From: Alcanivorax jadensis T9
GTDB lineage: Bacteria; Pseudomonadota; Gammaproteobacteria; Pseudomonadales; Alcanivoracaceae
Direction of reading: 5' to 3'
DNA length: 64,000 bases
Assembly (NCBI RefSeq): GCF_000756655.1
Contig: NZ_ARXU01000008.1
Location: 87,031-151,030, forward strand
Shown: positions 1-14,416 of the stretch, one piece after another
How the letters are laid out: every line of letters begins with the position of its first letter
Numbering within the stretch: position 1 is the first letter of the stretch
The notes under the pieces: model-generated
Told to the model about the DNA's origin: nothing
What the model saw: the letters and a program-made list of their open reading frames with translations, nothing else
Databases searched by the model: none
Program-made: the position numbers and the translations under genes

Positions 1-213
1 CGCTTGCGCGGCAAGGGGGTAACCCCGGTACGCGGTGGCGGTCCGGGTGATCTGCTCTGCAAGGTGGTGATCGAAACGCCGGTGAAACTGTCCGGTGAAC
101 AGAAAGACTTGCTGCGTAAATTCCAGGAGTCCCTGGAAAGCGGTGGCAATCGTCACAACCCGCGCAAGAGCAGCTGGTTTGAAGGGGTGAAGCGTTTCTT
201 CGACGCTAAATAA
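1..213 (+). CDS. dnaJ: Chaperone protein DnaJ, C-terminal fragment
   Basis: The frame is open from the first base and ends at TAA 211-213, so this is the last 70 residues of a gene cut by the window edge. The piece has the conserved C-terminal DnaJ pattern: an LRGKGVP-like segment ([17 protein letters not shown]), then a beta-strand stretch and a charged tail ending [11 protein letters not shown]. DnaJ is the Hsp40 co-chaperone that delivers clients to DnaK and stimulates its ATPase. The next recognised gene is dapB, which matches the dnaJ-dapB-carAB order known in pseudomonads. The J domain and zinc-finger region lie outside the window. Confidence 0.93.
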   Translation, partial: RLRGKGVTPVRGGGPGDLLCKVVIETPVKLSGEQKDLLRKFQESLESGGNRHNPRKSSWFEGVKRFFDAK

Positions 214-238
214 CCTCTGAGCCCAGCGTCATCCAAAG

Positions 239-268
239 AAGCCCGGTGCATATTGCCCGGGCTTTTTT
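239..268 (+). terminator. Rho-independent terminator after dnaJ
   Basis: An 8-bp perfect stem (AAGCCCGG at 239-246 paired with CCGGGCTT at 257-264) is followed by six T residues at 263-268. It lies 26 bases past the dnaJ stop codon and closes that operon. Confidence 0.9.
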
Positions 269-366
269 GTGTTTATCAGCCGATAGTCTGAAATTTGGCC
301 ACTGGCGTTGCCGCTTTAACATCGCCTGCGATATTGTGCATAAAAACAACAATAACAGAGGTAATC

Positions 367-2426
<2,060 letters not shown>

Positions 2427-2458
2427 AAAAGCCAGCGGTCGGTTGCACCGAGCAAAGG

Positions 2459-2487
2459 GTGACATTTGCCCGCTGAGGCCCTAAAAT
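2459..2487 (+). promoter_or_regulatory. Probable sigma70 promoter of carAB
   Basis: The -35 hexamer GTGACA (2459-2464) and the -10 hexamer TAAAAT (2482-2487) each match consensus at 5 of 6 positions and are separated by exactly 17 bases. The start point would fall near 2494, just before a GTG/ATG pair at 2500/2503 and upstream of the hairpin at 2537-2571. The promoter therefore belongs to carA rather than dapB. Confidence 0.65.
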
Positions 2488-2536
2488 AGCGCGCAGCCCG
2501 TGATGGGCGTGCGGGGCACTGATGACGAATTTCATG

Positions 2537-2571
2537 AAAAAGCGAGGTGGAGCAATCCATCTCGCTTTTTT
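2537..2571 (+). terminator. Terminator hairpin in the carA leader (possible attenuator)
   Basis: A 14-bp stem pairs 2537-2550 with 2557-2570 (AAAAAGCGAGGTGG against CCATCTCGCTTTTT, one G-T pair, loop AGCAAT). It ends in a run of six T (2566-2571). It lies 110 bases after dapB and 55 bases before carA. If the promoter at 2459-2487 is real, every carAB transcript must pass it, so it would act as an attenuator as well as, or instead of, the dapB terminator. Confidence 0.85.
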
Positions 2572-2625
2572 GCGAATGTGCCCTGCCGCATATCTCCCTA
2601 TATTCTTACCAGCCTGGAGGTTGCG

Positions 2626-3759
2626 TTGACGGTTCCCGCCATTCTCGCTCTTGAAGACGGAAGCATCTTTCGGGGTGTTGCTATCGGTGCCACGGGTCAG
2701 ACCGTGGGTGAAGTGGTGTTCAACACCGCTATGACCGGCTACCAGGAGATCCTGACGGATCCCTCCTACGCCAAACAGATTGTGACCCTGACCTATCCTC
2801 ATATTGGTAACACCGGTGTGACGCCCGAGGACGAAGAGTCCGCCCAGATCTGGGCGTCCGGCCTGGTGATTCGCGATCTGGCCATGACGGTCAGTAACTG
2901 GCGTAGCCAGCAGTCCCTGCCGGACTACCTGCGCGATAACAATATCGTGGCCATTGCGGAGATCGATACCCGCCGCCTGACTCGCATCCTGCGCGACAAG
3001 GGTGCCCAGAACGGCTGCATCATTGCCGGCGATAACCTGGATGAGGCCAAGGCACTGGAAGCTGCCAAGGGCTTCCCGGGCCTGAAAGGCATGGATCTGG
3101 CGAAGGAAGTCACCGTCAGTGAAGCTTATAGCTGGACCGAGTCCACCTGGGATCTGGAGAAAGGTCACACTGAGGGCGTCGATAGCCGCTTCCATGTGGT
3201 GGCCTACGATTACGGCGTCAAGCGCAACATCCTGCGCATGCTGGTCGAGCGTGGCTGCAAGCTCACGGTGGTGCCGGCGCAGACCCCGGCCGCCGACGTG
3301 CTGGCCATGAATCCCGATGGCATCTTCCTGTCCAACGGCCCGGGTGACCCGGAGCCCTGTGACTACGCCATCGAGGCCATCAAGGAAATCGTTGCCACCG
3401 GCAAGCCGGTGTTCGGTATCTGCCTGGGTCATCAGCTGCTGGCGCTGGCCAGCGGAGCGAAAACCATGAAGATGAGCACGGGCCACCACGGTGCCAACCA
3501 CCCGGTGAAAACCCTGGCCGACGACACGGTGATGATTACCAGCCAGAACCATGGTTTTGCCGTGGATATGGATTCCCTGCCCGAGACTCTGAAGGTCACT
3601 CATGTGTCCCTCTTTGATGGCACTTTGCAGGGCATTCATCGCACCGATGTGCCGGCGTTCAGCTTCCAGGGTCACCCGGAAGCCAGCCCGGGTCCGCGAG
3701 ACTGCGCGCCGCTGTTCGATCATTTCATCGAACTGATGGAAGCGAAGAGCCAACAGTAA
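2626..3759 (+). CDS. carA: Carbamoyl-phosphate synthase small (glutaminase) subunit
   Basis: A 377-residue CarA that hydrolyses glutamine and channels ammonia to CarB, supplying carbamoyl phosphate for arginine and pyrimidines. The N-terminal domain begins [14 protein letters not shown]. The class I amidotransferase domain shows the nucleophile motif [11 protein letters not shown] (Cys near 266) and the His/Glu pair in [11 protein letters not shown]. The start is read as TTG 2626: CTGGAGG lies five bases upstream and the length then equals the family norm. The same frame stays open back to GTG 2500, giving a 42-codon in-frame extension across the leader hairpin, which is unlikely to be part of the mature enzyme. 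CarB follows after 66 bases. Confidence 0.97.
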   Translation: MTVPAILALEDGSIFRGVAIGATGQTVGEVVFNTAMTGYQEILTDPSYAKQIVTLTYPHIGNTGVTPEDEESAQIWASGLVIRDLAMTVSNWRSQQSLPDYLRDNNIVAIAEIDTRRLTRILRDKGAQNGCIIAGDNLDEAKALEAAKGFPGLKGMDLAKEVTVSEAYSWTESTWDLEKGHTEGVDSRFHVVAYDYGVKRNILRMLVERGCKLTVVPAQTPAADVLAMNPDGIFLSNGPGDPEPCDYAIEAIKEIVATGKPVFGICLGHQLLALASGAKTMKMSTGHHGANHPVKTLADDTVMITSQNHGFAVDMDSLPETLKVTHVSLFDGTLQGIHRTDVPAFSFQGHPEASPGPRDCAPLFDHFIELMEAKSQQ

Positions 3760-3769
3760 GCCAGAGCCA

Positions 3770-3788
3770 GACCCGGCATCGCCGGGTC
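3770..3788 (+). other. carA-carB intercistronic hairpin
   Basis: A perfect 8-bp stem (GACCCGGC / GCCGGGTC) with a three-base ATC loop lies between carA and carB. There is no T-run, so it is not a typical terminator. It may be an RNA-stability or processing structure. Confidence 0.5.
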
Positions 3789-3825
3789 CCTGATGCAGCC
3801 ATTTACGTCTGACGGTTAGTGAACT

Positions 3826-6800
3826 ATGCCGAAAAGAACTGACATACAAAGCATTCTCATCATTGGCGCTGGCCCGATTGTCATCGGCCAGGCCTGTGAG
3901 TTTGACTACTCCGGTGCCCAGGCCTGCAAGGCCCTGCGTGAAGAGGGGTTCCGGGTCATCCTGGTGAATTCCAACCCGGCCACCATCATGACCGACCCGG
4001 CCATGGCCGATGCGACCTACATCGAGCCGATCACCTGGCAAACCGTGGCCAAGATCATCGAAAAGGAGCGTCCGGACGCCCTGCTGCCCACCATGGGCGG
4101 GCAGACCGCCCTGAATTGCGCGCTGGATCTGGACAAGCACGGCGTGCTGGCCGAGTTCGGTGTGGAAATGATCGGCGCCACCCAGGATGCCATCGACAAG
4201 GCGGAAGACCGGCATCGTTTCGACCAGGCCATGAAAGCTATCGGTCTGGAATGCCCGCGCTCTGCCATCGCCCACAACATGGAAGAGGCCAATGCGGCCC
4301 TGGAAGATCTGGGCTTTCCCTGCATTATCCGGCCCAGCTTCACCATGGGCGGTTCCGGTGGCGGTGTTGCCTATAACCGGGAAGAGTTCGAAGAAATCTG
4401 CCAGCGCGGTCTGGACCTGTCGCCCACCAACGAGCTGTTGATCGACGAGTCCCTGCTGGGCTGGAAAGAGTACGAGATGGAAGTGGTCCGCGACAAAAAG
4501 GACAACTGCATCATCGTCTGCTCTATCGAGAACTTCGATCCCATGGGTGTGCACACCGGTGACTCCATCACCGTGGCCCCGGCGCAGACGCTCACCGATA
4601 AAGAGTTCCAGATCATGCGCGACGCCTCTCTGGCGGTGCTGCGCGAGATCGGTGTGGAAACCGGCGGTTCCAACGTGCAGTTCGGGGTCAACCCGGACAA
4701 CGGCCGCATGGTGGTGATCGAAATGAACCCGCGGGTAAGCCGCTCCTCGGCGTTGGCCTCCAAGGCCACCGGTTTCCCGATCGCCAAGGTGGCCGCCAAG
4801 CTGGCGGTGGGTTACACCCTGGACGAGCTGCAGAACGAAATTACCGGCGGTAAGACTCCGGCTTCTTTCGAGCCGTCGATCGATTACGTGGTTACCAAGA
4901 TTCCGCGCTTCAACTTCGAGAAGTTCGCCGAAGCAGACGCCGTCTTGACCACCCAGATGAAGTCCGTGGGTGAAGTGATGGCCATCGGCCGTAACTTCCA
5001 GGAATCCGTTCAGAAGGCATTGCGTGGCCTGGAAACCGATTCCGTCGGCTTTGATCCCAGTGTGGATCCGGCTTCACCGGATGCCCGCGAGCAGGTGGCC
5101 CAGTTGCTGGCCACTCCGGGTCCGGAGCGGATCTGGATTGTCGGGGATGCCTTCCGTGTCGGCATGACCGTGGATGACATCTTCAATATCACCAAAATTG
5201 ATCACTGGTACCTGGTGCAGATCGAAGACCTGGTGCGCACCGAGCAGCAGCTGGCGGCCACCACCTTTAGCGATCTGACCCGCGACAGCCTGTATGCGCT
5301 CAAGCGCAAGGGTTTTTCGGATGCTCGCCTGGCACAGCTGCTGGGCGTCAAGGAATCCGACGTGCGCGGTAAGCGTGACGAGTTCGGCGTACAACCGATC
5401 TACAAGCGGGTGGACACCTGTGCGGCGGAATTTTCCACCGATACCGCCTACATGTACTCCAGCTATGACGAAGAGTGCGAATCCAACCCGTCCGACCGTG
5501 ACAAGATCATGGTGATCGGCGGTGGCCCCAACCGTATCGGTCAGGGCATTGAGTTCGATTACTGCTGTGTGCACGCCGCCTTCGCCATGAAGGATGACGG
5601 TTACGAGACCATCATGGTCAACTGTAACCCGGAAACCGTGTCCACCGACTACGATACCTCTGATCGCCTGTACTTCGAGCCGGTGACGCTGGAAGACGTG
5701 CTGGCCATCGTCGCCAAGGAAAAGCCCAAGGGTGTGATCGTGCAGTACGGTGGCCAGACGCCGCTGAAACTGGCGCGTGCCCTGCAGGCCGCAGGCGTGC
5801 CGATTATCGGTACTCCGCCGGATGCCATCGACGAGGCGGAAGACCGCGAGCGCTTCCAGCTGATGGTTAACAAGCTTGGTCTGAAGCAGCCGCCCAACCG
5901 TACTGCCCGCTCCATGGAAGACGGTGTGCGTCTGGCGGAAGAAATCGGTTACCCGCTGGTAGTGCGTCCCTCCTATGTACTGGGTGGTCGCGCCATGGAA
6001 ATCGTTTACAGCGAGGCCGAGCTGCGTAACTACATGATGAACGCGGTGTCCGTGTCCAACGACTCGCCGGTATTGCTGGACCGTTTCCTGGATGACGCCA
6101 TCGAAGTGGATGTGGATGCGGTCTGTGACGGCACCGATGTGGTTATCGGCGGCATCATGCAACATATCGAGCAGGCCGGTGTTCACTCCGGTGACTCCGC
6201 CTGTTCCCTGCCGCCGTATTCCCTGGGTGAAGAGGTGCAGAATGTGATGCGCCAGCAGGCGGCAGACATGGCGCTGGAGCTGGGCGTGATCGGCTTGATG
6301 AATGTGCAGTTCGCGGTTAAGAGCGGCGAGGTGTATGTTCTGGAAGTGAATCCCCGTGCATCACGGACCGTGCCTTACGTGTCCAAGTGCATCGGTGTGT
6401 CCCTGGCCAAGGTAGCGGCTCGCTGCATGGCGGGTACCAGCCTCAAGGAACAGGGCTTCACTCAGGAAATCAAACCGCAGCATTACTTCGTGAAGGAAGC
6501 GGTGTTCCCGTTCGCCAAATTCCCGAAAGTAGATCCCATCCTCGGCCCGGAAATGAAATCCACCGGGGAGGTAATGGGTGTCGGCGCTACCTTTGCCGAA
6601 GCGTTTGGCAAGGCGTCTCTGGGCGCGGGCGAAGCCCTGCCGGAGAAGGGAACTGCCTTTATTTCGGTGCGTGAAGTGGACAAGCCGGCAGCTATCGAGG
6701 TGGCACGCATGCTGATCGAGCGTGGCTTCAATCTGGTGGCCACTCGCGGTACCGCCAAGGTAATTGCCGACGCCGGTCTGGATGTGAAAGTGGTCAACAA

Positions 6801-7044
6801 GGTGCTGGAGGGGCGTCCGCACATTGTGGACATGATCAAGAACGACGAGGTTGCCCTGATCGTGAACACCACTGAGGGCAAGCAGGCGATCCGTGATTCC
6901 TTTGCGATTCGCCGCTCTGCTCTGCAGCACCGGGTGTTTTACACCACCACAATCACCGCCGCCCACGCGGTGTGTCAGGCGCTGGGAATCAGCGGCGAGC
7001 CCACGGTTCGGCGCCTGCAGGATTTGCACGCACAAATGCAGTAA
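3826..7044 (+). CDS. carB: Carbamoyl-phosphate synthase large subunit
   Basis: A 1072-residue CarB, full length. It carries two homologous ATP-grasp synthetase halves, each opening with a nucleotide motif ([20 protein letters not shown] near residue 12 and [18 protein letters not shown] near 560). The first makes carboxyphosphate and carbamate, the second phosphorylates carbamate. An oligomerisation region (about 400-550) lies between them, and a C-terminal MGS-type allosteric domain (about 935-1072) binds effectors such as UMP and ornithine in relatives. The ATP-grasp signatures [18 protein letters not shown] and [15 protein letters not shown] are intact. It is cotranscribed with carA; greA follows 66 bases later, as in the Pseudomonas carA-carB-greA operon. 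Confidence 0.98.
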   Translation: MPKRTDIQSILIIGAGPIVIGQACEFDYSGAQACKALREEGFRVILVNSNPATIMTDPAMADATYIEPITWQTVAKIIEKERPDALLPTMGGQTALNCALDLDKHGVLAEFGVEMIGATQDAIDKAEDRHRFDQAMKAIGLECPRSAIAHNMEEANAALEDLGFPCIIRPSFTMGGSGGGVAYNREEFEEICQRGLDLSPTNELLIDESLLGWKEYEMEVVRDKKDNCIIVCSIENFDPMGVHTGDSITVAPAQTLTDKEFQIMRDASLAVLREIGVETGGSNVQFGVNPDNGRMVVIEMNPRVSRSSALASKATGFPIAKVAAKLAVGYTLDELQNEITGGKTPASFEPSIDYVVTKIPRFNFEKFAEADAVLTTQMKSVGEVMAIGRNFQESVQKALRGLETDSVGFDPSVDPASPDAREQVAQLLATPGPERIWIVGDAFRVGMTVDDIFNITKIDHWYLVQIEDLVRTEQQLAATTFSDLTRDSLYALKRKGFSDARLAQLLGVKESDVRGKRDEFGVQPIYKRVDTCAAEFSTDTAYMYSSYDEECESNPSDRDKIMVIGGGPNRIGQGIEFDYCCVHAAFAMKDDGYETIMVNCNPETVSTDYDTSDRLYFEPVTLEDVLAIVAKEKPKGVIVQYGGQTPLKLARALQAAGVPIIGTPPDAIDEAEDRERFQLMVNKLGLKQPPNRTARSMEDGVRLAEEIGYPLVVRPSYVLGGRAMEIVYSEAELRNYMMNAVSVSNDSPVLLDRFLDDAIEVDVDAVCDGTDVVIGGIMQHIEQAGVHSGDSACSLPPYSLGEEVQNVMRQQAADMALELGVIGLMNVQFAVKSGEVYVLEVNPRASRTVPYVSKCIGVSLAKVAARCMAGTSLKEQGFTQEIKPQHYFVKEAVFPFAKFPKVDPILGPEMKSTGEVMGVGATFAEAFGKASLGAGEALPEKGTAFISVREVDKPAAIEVARMLIERGFNLVATRGTAKVIADAGLDVKVVNKVLEGRPHIVDMIKNDEVALIVNTTEGKQAIRDSFAIRRSALQHRVFYTTTITAAHAVCQALGISGEPTVRRLQDLHAQMQ

Positions 7045-7110
7045 ATCGTCCCATGGGGCGCTCGGAGCCGAGTGCTCCGGGCGGTTTTCATTGATTAGAC
7101 GAGGATGACT

Positions 7111-7587
7111 ATGCAACGCATACCGATGACCGCCAAGGGTGCAAAGGCCCTGCGCGAAGAGCTGGAAAAGCTGAAAAGAGAAGATCGTCCGCGCATTACC
7201 GCAGCCATTGCCGAGGCCCGCGAGCACGGTGATCTGAAGGAAAATGCGGAATACCACGCGGCTCGCGAGCAGCAGGGTTTTTGTGAGGGGCGCATCAACG
7301 AGATCGAGTCCAAGCTCGGCGCGGCCCAGATCATTGATATCACTGAGCTGACGCATACCGGCAAGGTGATTTTTGGCGTTACCGTGACCATCATCGATGT
7401 GGATACCGACGAACAGAAGGTGTACCAGATCGTGGGTGACGATGAAGCCAACATCAAGCAGGGCAAGCTGAGCGTCAATTCCCCCATCGCCCGTGGTCTG
7501 ATCGGCCGTGAAGAAGGGGATGTGGTGCAGATCGATACCCCTGGTGGTACCCGGGAGTATGAGGTCGACAAGGTCGAGCACATCTGA
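7111..7587 (+). CDS. greA: Transcription elongation factor GreA
   Basis: A 158-residue GreA, identical in length to the E. coli protein. It rescues backtracked RNA polymerase by stimulating transcript cleavage through the secondary channel. The N-terminal coiled coil contains the acidic tip motif [18 protein letters not shown], with the catalytic Asp/Glu pair. The C-terminal FKBP-like domain ends in [15 protein letters not shown]. Two in-frame ATGs lie six bases apart (7105 and 7111). The second is preferred because GAGG at 7101-7104 is adjacent to the first but correctly spaced from the second, and the product then starts MQRIPMT as in homologues. It ends just before a bidirectional terminator. 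Confidence 0.97.
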   Translation: MQRIPMTAKGAKALREELEKLKREDRPRITAAIAEAREHGDLKENAEYHAAREQQGFCEGRINEIESKLGAAQIIDITELTHTGKVIFGVTVTIIDVDTDEQKVYQIVGDDEANIKQGKLSVNSPIARGLIGREEGDVVQIDTPGGTREYEVDKVEHI

Positions 7588-7602
7588 GTTGCAAGGCAAA
7601 AG

Positions 7603-7631
7603 AAAAGGCGACGTTAAACGTCGCCTTTTTT
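7603..7631. terminator. Bidirectional terminator between greA and yhbY
   Basis: A 12-bp perfect stem (AAAAGGCGACGT at 7603-7614, ACGTCGCCTTTT at 7618-7629) with loop TAA carries T-runs on both strands. It can serve both the rightward carAB-greA transcript and the convergent leftward yhbY gene. Confidence 0.92.
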
Positions 7632-7662
7632 ATGTGCTCTGTGTGAAATCAGCCGATGGCAG

Positions 7663-7977
7663 TCACGCGTCCTGATAACGCAGGATGTTGGATAATTTCG
7701 GGTTCGGCTTCTGCGCAGGCCGGTAGAGCAGCGCGATGTTGCCGATACGCTGAATCAGCTCGGCGCTACCTTTGTCGCTCAGGGCCTGAACGATGGCGGC
7801 CCGGTCATCGCGGGTTTCTGCATTGACCTTCACCTTGATCAGTTCGTGGTCTTCCAGGCGCAGGTTGAGCTCCTCGACGAAGGTCTCGGTGAGGCCCTTG
7901 CCGCCGAAGATCAGTACGGGTTTGAGGTGGTGGCCAATACGGCGCAGCCGTTTGATGTCCTGTTGAGATAGCGGCAC
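7663..7977 (-). CDS. yhbY: CRM-domain ribosome assembly RNA-binding protein YhbY
   Basis: About 104 residues, a single CRM domain that binds pre-50S rRNA during ribosome assembly. The diagnostic loop GGKGLTETFVEEL (family GxxG motif) and the ELIKVKV strand are present. The start is taken as GTG at 7977-7975, preceded by GGAG at seven bases; the protein then begins VPLSQQDIKRLR, matching the usual length of about 100. The frame extends upstream to 8022, but that part has no family similarity. It is divergent from rlmE, sharing the 157-base region 7978-8134, and convergent with greA. Confidence 0.93.
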   Translation of the reverse strand: MPLSQQDIKRLRRIGHHLKPVLIFGGKGLTETFVEELNLRLEDHELIKVKVNAETRDDRAAIVQALSDKGSAELIQRIGNIALLYRPAQKPNPKLSNILRYQDA

Positions 7978-8134
7978 GGTGTGGCTCCAGAGCTGCAGGG
8001 TGTCGCCAGCAGGGCAACACAAAATGAGGGAATGTCCGGGCTGTCCCGGCGATGGGCGTATTCTACGGGTTAGCAGGGTGAAAAGCAGCCGTTAAGCAAG
8101 GCAGCGGCAAAGCGGATTGAAGAGGTGATCTCTG

Positions 8135-8779
8135 ATGGCGAAATCGAGCCGTTCCAAAACCAGCAAGGCCTGGCTCAAGGAGCATTTCAGCGACCAGTGG
8201 GTGGCAAAGGCCCAGGCAGAGGGTTATCGCTCCCGTGCCAGTTTCAAACTGCTGGAGATGAACGAGAAAGACCGCCTGTTCCGGCCCGGCATGACAGTGC
8301 TGGATCTGGGGGCTGCGCCGGGTGGCTGGTCCCAGGTGGCGGGCCGGCTGATGGGTTCACACGGCACTGTCATCGCCAGCGATATCCTGCCAATGGATGC
8401 CTTACCGGATGTGACCTTTATTGAAGGGGATTTTCGCGAAGACGCCATCTATGAGCAAATCCTTGCGGCGCTCGGGGATCGCAAGGCAGACCTTGTAATG
8501 TCCGACATGGCCCCCAATATGAGTGGTAACAAGGGCGTGGATCAGCCGCGGGCCATGTATCTGGCCGAACTGGCGCTGGATATGGCCGAGCGGGTGCTGG
8601 AACCGGATGGCCAGTTTCTGGTCAAGGTATTCCAGGGTGAGGGGTTTGATGAGTACCGGCAGCTGCTGTTGCAGCGTTTTCACCGGGTAGTCAGCCGCAA
8701 GCCGGCCGCCAGCCGTGCCCGTTCTACTGAGGTGTATCAGCTGGCCAGTGGTCTGAAATGGGCTGTAAAAAAGCCGTGA
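8135..8779 (+). CDS. rlmE: 23S rRNA (uridine-2'-O)-methyltransferase RlmE
   Basis: A 214-residue RrmJ/FtsJ-type enzyme that methylates U2552 in the 23S A-loop using S-adenosylmethionine, a late 50S maturation step. The SAM motif [15 protein letters not shown] is intact. The K-D-K-E catalytic tetrad is visible as Lys in RASFKLLE, Asp in SDMAPNMSG, Lys in [10 protein letters not shown] and Glu in RSTEVY. ATG 8135 follows GAGGTG with good spacing. It sits directly upstream of ftsH, the arrangement conserved across gammaproteobacteria, and probably contributes to the same heat-responsive transcript, although I see no clear sigma32 promoter. Confidence 0.97.
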   Translation: MAKSSRSKTSKAWLKEHFSDQWVAKAQAEGYRSRASFKLLEMNEKDRLFRPGMTVLDLGAAPGGWSQVAGRLMGSHGTVIASDILPMDALPDVTFIEGDFREDAIYEQILAALGDRKADLVMSDMAPNMSGNKGVDQPRAMYLAELALDMAERVLEPDGQFLVKVFQGEGFDEYRQLLLQRFHRVVSRKPAASRARSTEVYQLASGLKWAVKKP

Positions 8780-8888
8780 AATGGCGCTTTTGCTGTCCGA
8801 ACCGGCATTACGCAGGGTTCGGCAAATGGTGTAAGGTGTAAGTTCGTTAGTGTGCGCGTGAAGCGCCCGGAATTGATCGAGGTCTCCC

Positions 8889-10805
<1,917 letters not shown>

Positions 10806-10817
10806 TCCCTCTGATCC

Positions 10818-11672
10818 ATGATTGAAACGCTGACCTGTGGGGCGCGGACACTAAACCTGTCCGCGCCTGTCGTTATGGGGATACTCAACGTAACCCCCGA
10901 CTCCTTTTCCGATGGTGGCCGCTTTACCGAGCGGGATGCCGCCCTTCGCCAGGCCGAGCAGATGCTGGTGGACGGAGCGGCCATCATTGATGTGGGTGGC
11001 GAGTCTACACGCCCCGGCGCAGCGCCGGTTTCCGAACAGCAGGAGCTGGACCGGGTGGTCCCGGTGGTGGAGGCGCTGACGGGTGAGCTCGGCGCCCTGG
11101 TGTCCGTGGATACCAGCACTGCGGCAGTGATCCGTGATGCTGCTGCTGCCGGTGCCGGCATGATCAATGATGTGCGCGCCCTGCGCCGCCCCGGGGCGCT
11201 GGAGGCTGCGGCAGCCAGCGAATTACCGGTCTGTCTGATGCATATGCTGGGTGAGCCCGGCAACATGCAGGATGATCCCCGTTATGGGGATGTTACCGCC
11301 GACGTGATCGATTTTCTGCGTCAGCGTGTCGCCGTCTGCAAGCAGGTGGGCATTCCCCGTGAGCGACTTCTTGTCGATCCGGGCTTTGGCTTTGCCAAGA
11401 CCGTGGCGCACAATCTTACCTTAATGAATGAAATGGCCGCGTTGCAGGAACTGGCGCTGCCGGTCCTGATTGGTATTTCGCGCAAGTCCTTGTTTGGCAA
11501 GCTGCTGGACCGGGACGTGAGTGAGCGATTGCCGGCCAGTCTGGCGGCGGCGGCCATCTGTATTGAACGCGGAGCAAAGATTGTCCGTGCCCATGATGTG
11601 AGGGAAACCGTGGATGTGGTGCGTTTCGCCCACGCCGTGAGGCAGTCAGGCGACAGTCATCGTATAAAATAA
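10818..11672 (+). CDS. folP: Dihydropteroate synthase
   Basis: A 284-residue DHPS that condenses p-aminobenzoate with dihydropterin pyrophosphate in folate synthesis; it is the sulfonamide target. Both pterin-binding signatures are present: [16 protein letters not shown] near residue 20 and [11 protein letters not shown] near 59. The pyrophosphate-binding loop shows DPGFGFAKT, and ISRKS with Lys and Ser is intact. It sits 12 bases after ftsH and 17 before glmM, so the three are very likely cotranscribed, as in E. coli. Confidence 0.97.
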   Translation: MIETLTCGARTLNLSAPVVMGILNVTPDSFSDGGRFTERDAALRQAEQMLVDGAAIIDVGGESTRPGAAPVSEQQELDRVVPVVEALTGELGALVSVDTSTAAVIRDAAAAGAGMINDVRALRRPGALEAAAASELPVCLMHMLGEPGNMQDDPRYGDVTADVIDFLRQRVAVCKQVGIPRERLLVDPGFGFAKTVAHNLTLMNEMAALQELALPVLIGISRKSLFGKLLDRDVSERLPASLAAAAICIERGAKIVRAHDVRETVDVVRFAHAVRQSGDSHRIK

Positions 11673-11689
11673 CCGCACAAGGAGTAGTC

Positions 11690-13024
11690 ATGGCGCGTAA
11701 GTATTTCGGGACGGATGGCGTGCGAGGCACGGTGGGGGAATTCCCCATTACCCCGGATTTCGTGCTCAAGCTGGGCTGGGCGGCCGGCAAGGTGCTTGCC
11801 GCCCATGGTGGCAGCAAGATTCTGATCGGCAAAGACACCCGTATCTCCGGCTACATGTTTGAATCGGCCCTGGAGGCCGGCATTTCTGCCGCCGGTGTCG
11901 ATGTGCGCCTGCTCGGGCCCCTGCCAACACCGGGTATTGCCTACCTGACCCGCACTCTGTCGGCCCAGGCCGGGATCGTTATTTCCGCTTCTCATAATGC
12001 CTATACCGATAATGGCATCAAATTCTTCGGGGCGGATGGGCGCAAGCTCAATGATGAGATTGAGCTGGAAATCGAGCGCCTGCTGGACGAAGACATGTCC
12101 GTGGTCGCCACTGACCAGATCGGCAAGGTACGTCGCATCGATGATGCCCGTGGCCGTTATATCGAATTCTGCAAGAGCACCGTGCCGGGTCTGAATCTGA
12201 GTGGCATGAAGATCGTGGTCGATACCGCCAACGGCGCGGCGTACCACATCGCGCCGGATGTGTTCGAGGAGCTGGGGGCCGAAGTGGTGGCCATGGCCAA
12301 TACTCCGGACGGTTTCAATATCAACCGTGATTGTGGTTCCACCCATCCGGAAAAGCTGCAGCAGCGAGTACTGGACGAAAAGGCGGATCTGGGGGTTGCC
12401 CTGGACGGTGATGCGGACCGGCTGATCATGGTCGATCATACCGGCAAGCTGGTGGATGGTGACCAGCTGCTGTTCGTGGTGGCCCGGGATCGCAAGGAAA
12501 GCGGGGCGGACATGCCCGGTGTGGTCGGCACCCTGATGTCTAACTTCGGTTTGGAGCTGGCACTGCAGGCGCAGGGTATCGAGTTCGTTCGCGCCAAGGT
12601 GGGTGACCGCTATGTGATGGAGCAGCTCGATCAACGTGGCTGGCTGATCGGCGGCGAATCCTCAGGCCATCTGGTCTGTCTCGATTGTACCTCTACCGGC
12701 GATGGCACAGTCTCTGCCCTGCAGGTGCTGGCGGCGCTATCCCGCCGTGACCAGAGTCTGGCGGATGCAGTGGCGGATGTAGCGTTGTTGCCGCAGACCA
12801 TGATCAATGTGCGCGGCTCCAGCCGTGACGGTTTTATGGATAAGGCAGAAGTGAAGGCTGCCATGGCAGGCGTGGAAGACAAGCTGGGCGGCAATGGCCG
12901 GATTCTGCTGCGGCCCTCCGGTACCGAGCCACTGGTGCGGGTGATGATCGAGGGCAAGGATGCGGATCAGGTGGCTAGCCTGTGCCGGGAACTGGCCGAT
13001 GTGGTGGAAAAGGCGATTGCCTGA
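11690..13024 (+). CDS. glmM: Phosphoglucosamine mutase
   Basis: A 444-residue alpha-D-phosphohexomutase that converts glucosamine-6-P to glucosamine-1-P for UDP-GlcNAc, the precursor of peptidoglycan and LPS. The active-site phosphoserine lies at Ser101 in the motif [12 protein letters not shown]. The metal-binding loop reads DGDADR and the sugar-binding loop GGESSGH. The C-terminal phosphate-binding loop is [21 protein letters not shown] lies just upstream of ATG 11690. It follows folP closely and is separated from tpiA by a hairpin region at 13036-13093. Confidence 0.98.
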   Translation: MARKYFGTDGVRGTVGEFPITPDFVLKLGWAAGKVLAAHGGSKILIGKDTRISGYMFESALEAGISAAGVDVRLLGPLPTPGIAYLTRTLSAQAGIVISASHNAYTDNGIKFFGADGRKLNDEIELEIERLLDEDMSVVATDQIGKVRRIDDARGRYIEFCKSTVPGLNLSGMKIVVDTANGAAYHIAPDVFEELGAEVVAMANTPDGFNINRDCGSTHPEKLQQRVLDEKADLGVALDGDADRLIMVDHTGKLVDGDQLLFVVARDRKESGADMPGVVGTLMSNFGLELALQAQGIEFVRAKVGDRYVMEQLDQRGWLIGGESSGHLVCLDCTSTGDGTVSALQVLAALSRRDQSLADAVADVALLPQTMINVRGSSRDGFMDKAEVKAAMAGVEDKLGGNGRILLRPSGTEPLVRVMIEGKDADQVASLCRELADVVEKAIA

Positions 13025-13035
13025 TAACGCTGGCT

Positions 13036-13093
13036 GCCTGGCGCCGGACGTGGGGATGGCAAACGTCATACTCCGTCAGGCGTCAGGCATTTT
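13036..13093 (+). terminator. Inverted repeat (GTCAGGC family) after glmM, terminator-like
   Basis: GCCTGGCGCCGGACG (13036-13050) is imperfectly inverted as CGTCAGGCGTCAGGC (13074-13088), with 13 of 15 pairs and a 23-base loop, and is followed by ATTTTTATAT. It probably reduces read-through from glmM to tpiA. A related GCCTGACG hairpin recurs at 54349-54413, so this is a small repeat family. Confidence 0.6.
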
Positions 13094-13112
13094 TATATCC
13101 AAGGAATAACAG

Positions 13113-13859
13113 ATGAAATCAAGAACACCGCTGGTTGCCGGCAACTGGAAAATGAACGGACGGCAGGATTTGCTAGCCGAGATGGCGCAAGTTTTGGCTG
13201 GCTATGACGGTGCGGCGGAGGTGGTGATCTGTCCGCCTTATCCTTATCTGGCAGCGGCGAGATCCGTTTTGCCGGCGACCATTGGTGTGGGCGGGCAGAA
13301 TCTGAGCGATCAGGATGATGGTGCTTTCACCGGGGAGGTGTCCGCTCCGATGCTGGCGGAGGTGGGTTGTGGCTACGTGATTATTGGCCACTCCGAGCGT
13401 CGCGCGCTGTATGAAGAGACTGATGCGCTGATCGCCGCCAAGTTTTCCCGGGCTCAGGCTGCCGGCCTTGTGCCAATCCTCTGTGTGGGTGAAACCCTTG
13501 AAGAGCGTGAGGCTGGTGATACCGAAGCCGTGGTGTGCGGGCAGCTGCAGGCCGTCGTGGATGCGGTGGGTATTGCCGCTTTCGACAGAGCGGTAGTGGC
13601 GTATGAGCCGGTATGGGCTATCGGCACCGGTAGAACCGCCAGCCCGGAACAGGCCCAGGAAGTACATGCTTCCCTGCGGAAGTCTCTGGCCCAAAACGAT
13701 AAGGATATCGCTGAATCGCTGTGCTTGCTTTACGGCGGCAGTGTAAAGGCGGATAATGCCGCCCTTCTGTTTGCCCAGTCAGACATCGATGGGGGTCTGA
13801 TAGGCGGGGCATCGTTAACAGCCGACAGTTTTATTGCTATCTGTCAGGCGGCGGAATAA
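13113..13859 (+). CDS. tpiA: Triosephosphate isomerase
   Basis: A 248-residue TIM-barrel enzyme interconverting dihydroxyacetone phosphate and glyceraldehyde-3-phosphate. All catalytic elements are visible: Lys in GNWKMNG, the electrophilic His in GHSERR, the base Glu in [11 protein letters not shown] and the phosphate loop [15 protein letters not shown] lies upstream of ATG 13113. secG starts ten bases after its stop, the tpiA-secG-tRNA-Leu order seen in pseudomonads. Confidence 0.98.
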   Translation: MKSRTPLVAGNWKMNGRQDLLAEMAQVLAGYDGAAEVVICPPYPYLAAARSVLPATIGVGGQNLSDQDDGAFTGEVSAPMLAEVGCGYVIIGHSERRALYEETDALIAAKFSRAQAAGLVPILCVGETLEEREAGDTEAVVCGQLQAVVDAVGIAAFDRAVVAYEPVWAIGTGRTASPEQAQEVHASLRKSLAQNDKDIAESLCLLYGGSVKADNAALLFAQSDIDGGLIGGASLTADSFIAICQAAE

Positions 13860-13869
13860 TAGAGTCATT

Positions 13870-14316
13870 ATGGATATTGTTGTTCATGTAGTGCATGTGC
13901 TGGCGGCCCTTGGCCTGATTGGGCTGGTGCTGATCCAGCACGGTAAGGGTGCCGATGCCGGCGCTTCTTTCGGTGGTGGCGGTTCCCAGACTGTATTTGG
14001 CAGTGCCGGGTCGGCTAACTTTCTGACTCGCGCCACGGCGATGCTGGCGGTGGTGTTCTTCATCACCAGCATGGGACTGGCCTGGATGGCTCGTCAGGAA
14101 GCTGAGGGCGTGCGCAGTTTCCTGCCGGAACTGGAAACCCTCGAGCAGCAGGAAGATGATGTGCCGGCTGCTCCGGCGGATTCCGACGTGCCAGCGACCA
14201 TGTCTGAAGTGCCGGTTGCATCCGATGATGCTCAGGCACAAAAAGAGGTTTCAGATGTGCCGCAAGCTGGGGTAGAATCCCCGGCCCCGGCTGAAGTGCC
14301 TCAGTCGGAGCAGTAA
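13870..14316 (+). CDS. secG: Protein-export membrane protein SecG
   Basis: A 148-residue auxiliary subunit of the SecYEG translocon. Two transmembrane helices are visible (about residues 3-23 and 53-73) around the conserved cytoplasmic loop [17 protein letters not shown]. The C-terminal half is unusually long, acidic and Pro/Ala-rich, which is variable in the family. ATG 13870 gives the standard start [17 protein letters not shown]; earlier in-frame starts overlap tpiA and lack similarity. A tRNA-Leu gene follows after 14 bases and is probably processed from the same transcript. Confidence 0.95.
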   Translation: MDIVVHVVHVLAALGLIGLVLIQHGKGADAGASFGGGGSQTVFGSAGSANFLTRATAMLAVVFFITSMGLAWMARQEAEGVRSFLPELETLEQQEDDVPAAPADSDVPATMSEVPVASDDAQAQKEVSDVPQAGVESPAPAEVPQSEQ

Positions 14317-14330
14317 CGAAAGCGTTCTTT

Positions 14331-14416
14331 GCCGAAGTGGTGGAATTGGTAGACACGCTATCTTGAGGGGGTAGTGAGCTTCGCTCGTGCCGGTTCAAGT
14401 CCGGCCTTCGGCACCA
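14331..14416 (+). tRNA. leuU: tRNA-Leu(GAG)
   Basis: An 86-nt class II tRNA including an encoded CCA (14414-14416). The acceptor stem GCCGAAG pairs with CTTCGGC. The anticodon stem CTATC/GGTAG encloses loop TTGAGGG, giving anticodon GAG, which reads CUC/CUU. The long variable arm lies around AGTGAGCTTCGCTCG, followed by the T arm GGTTCAAGTCC. The location directly after secG matches leuU of E. coli. Confidence 0.97.
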
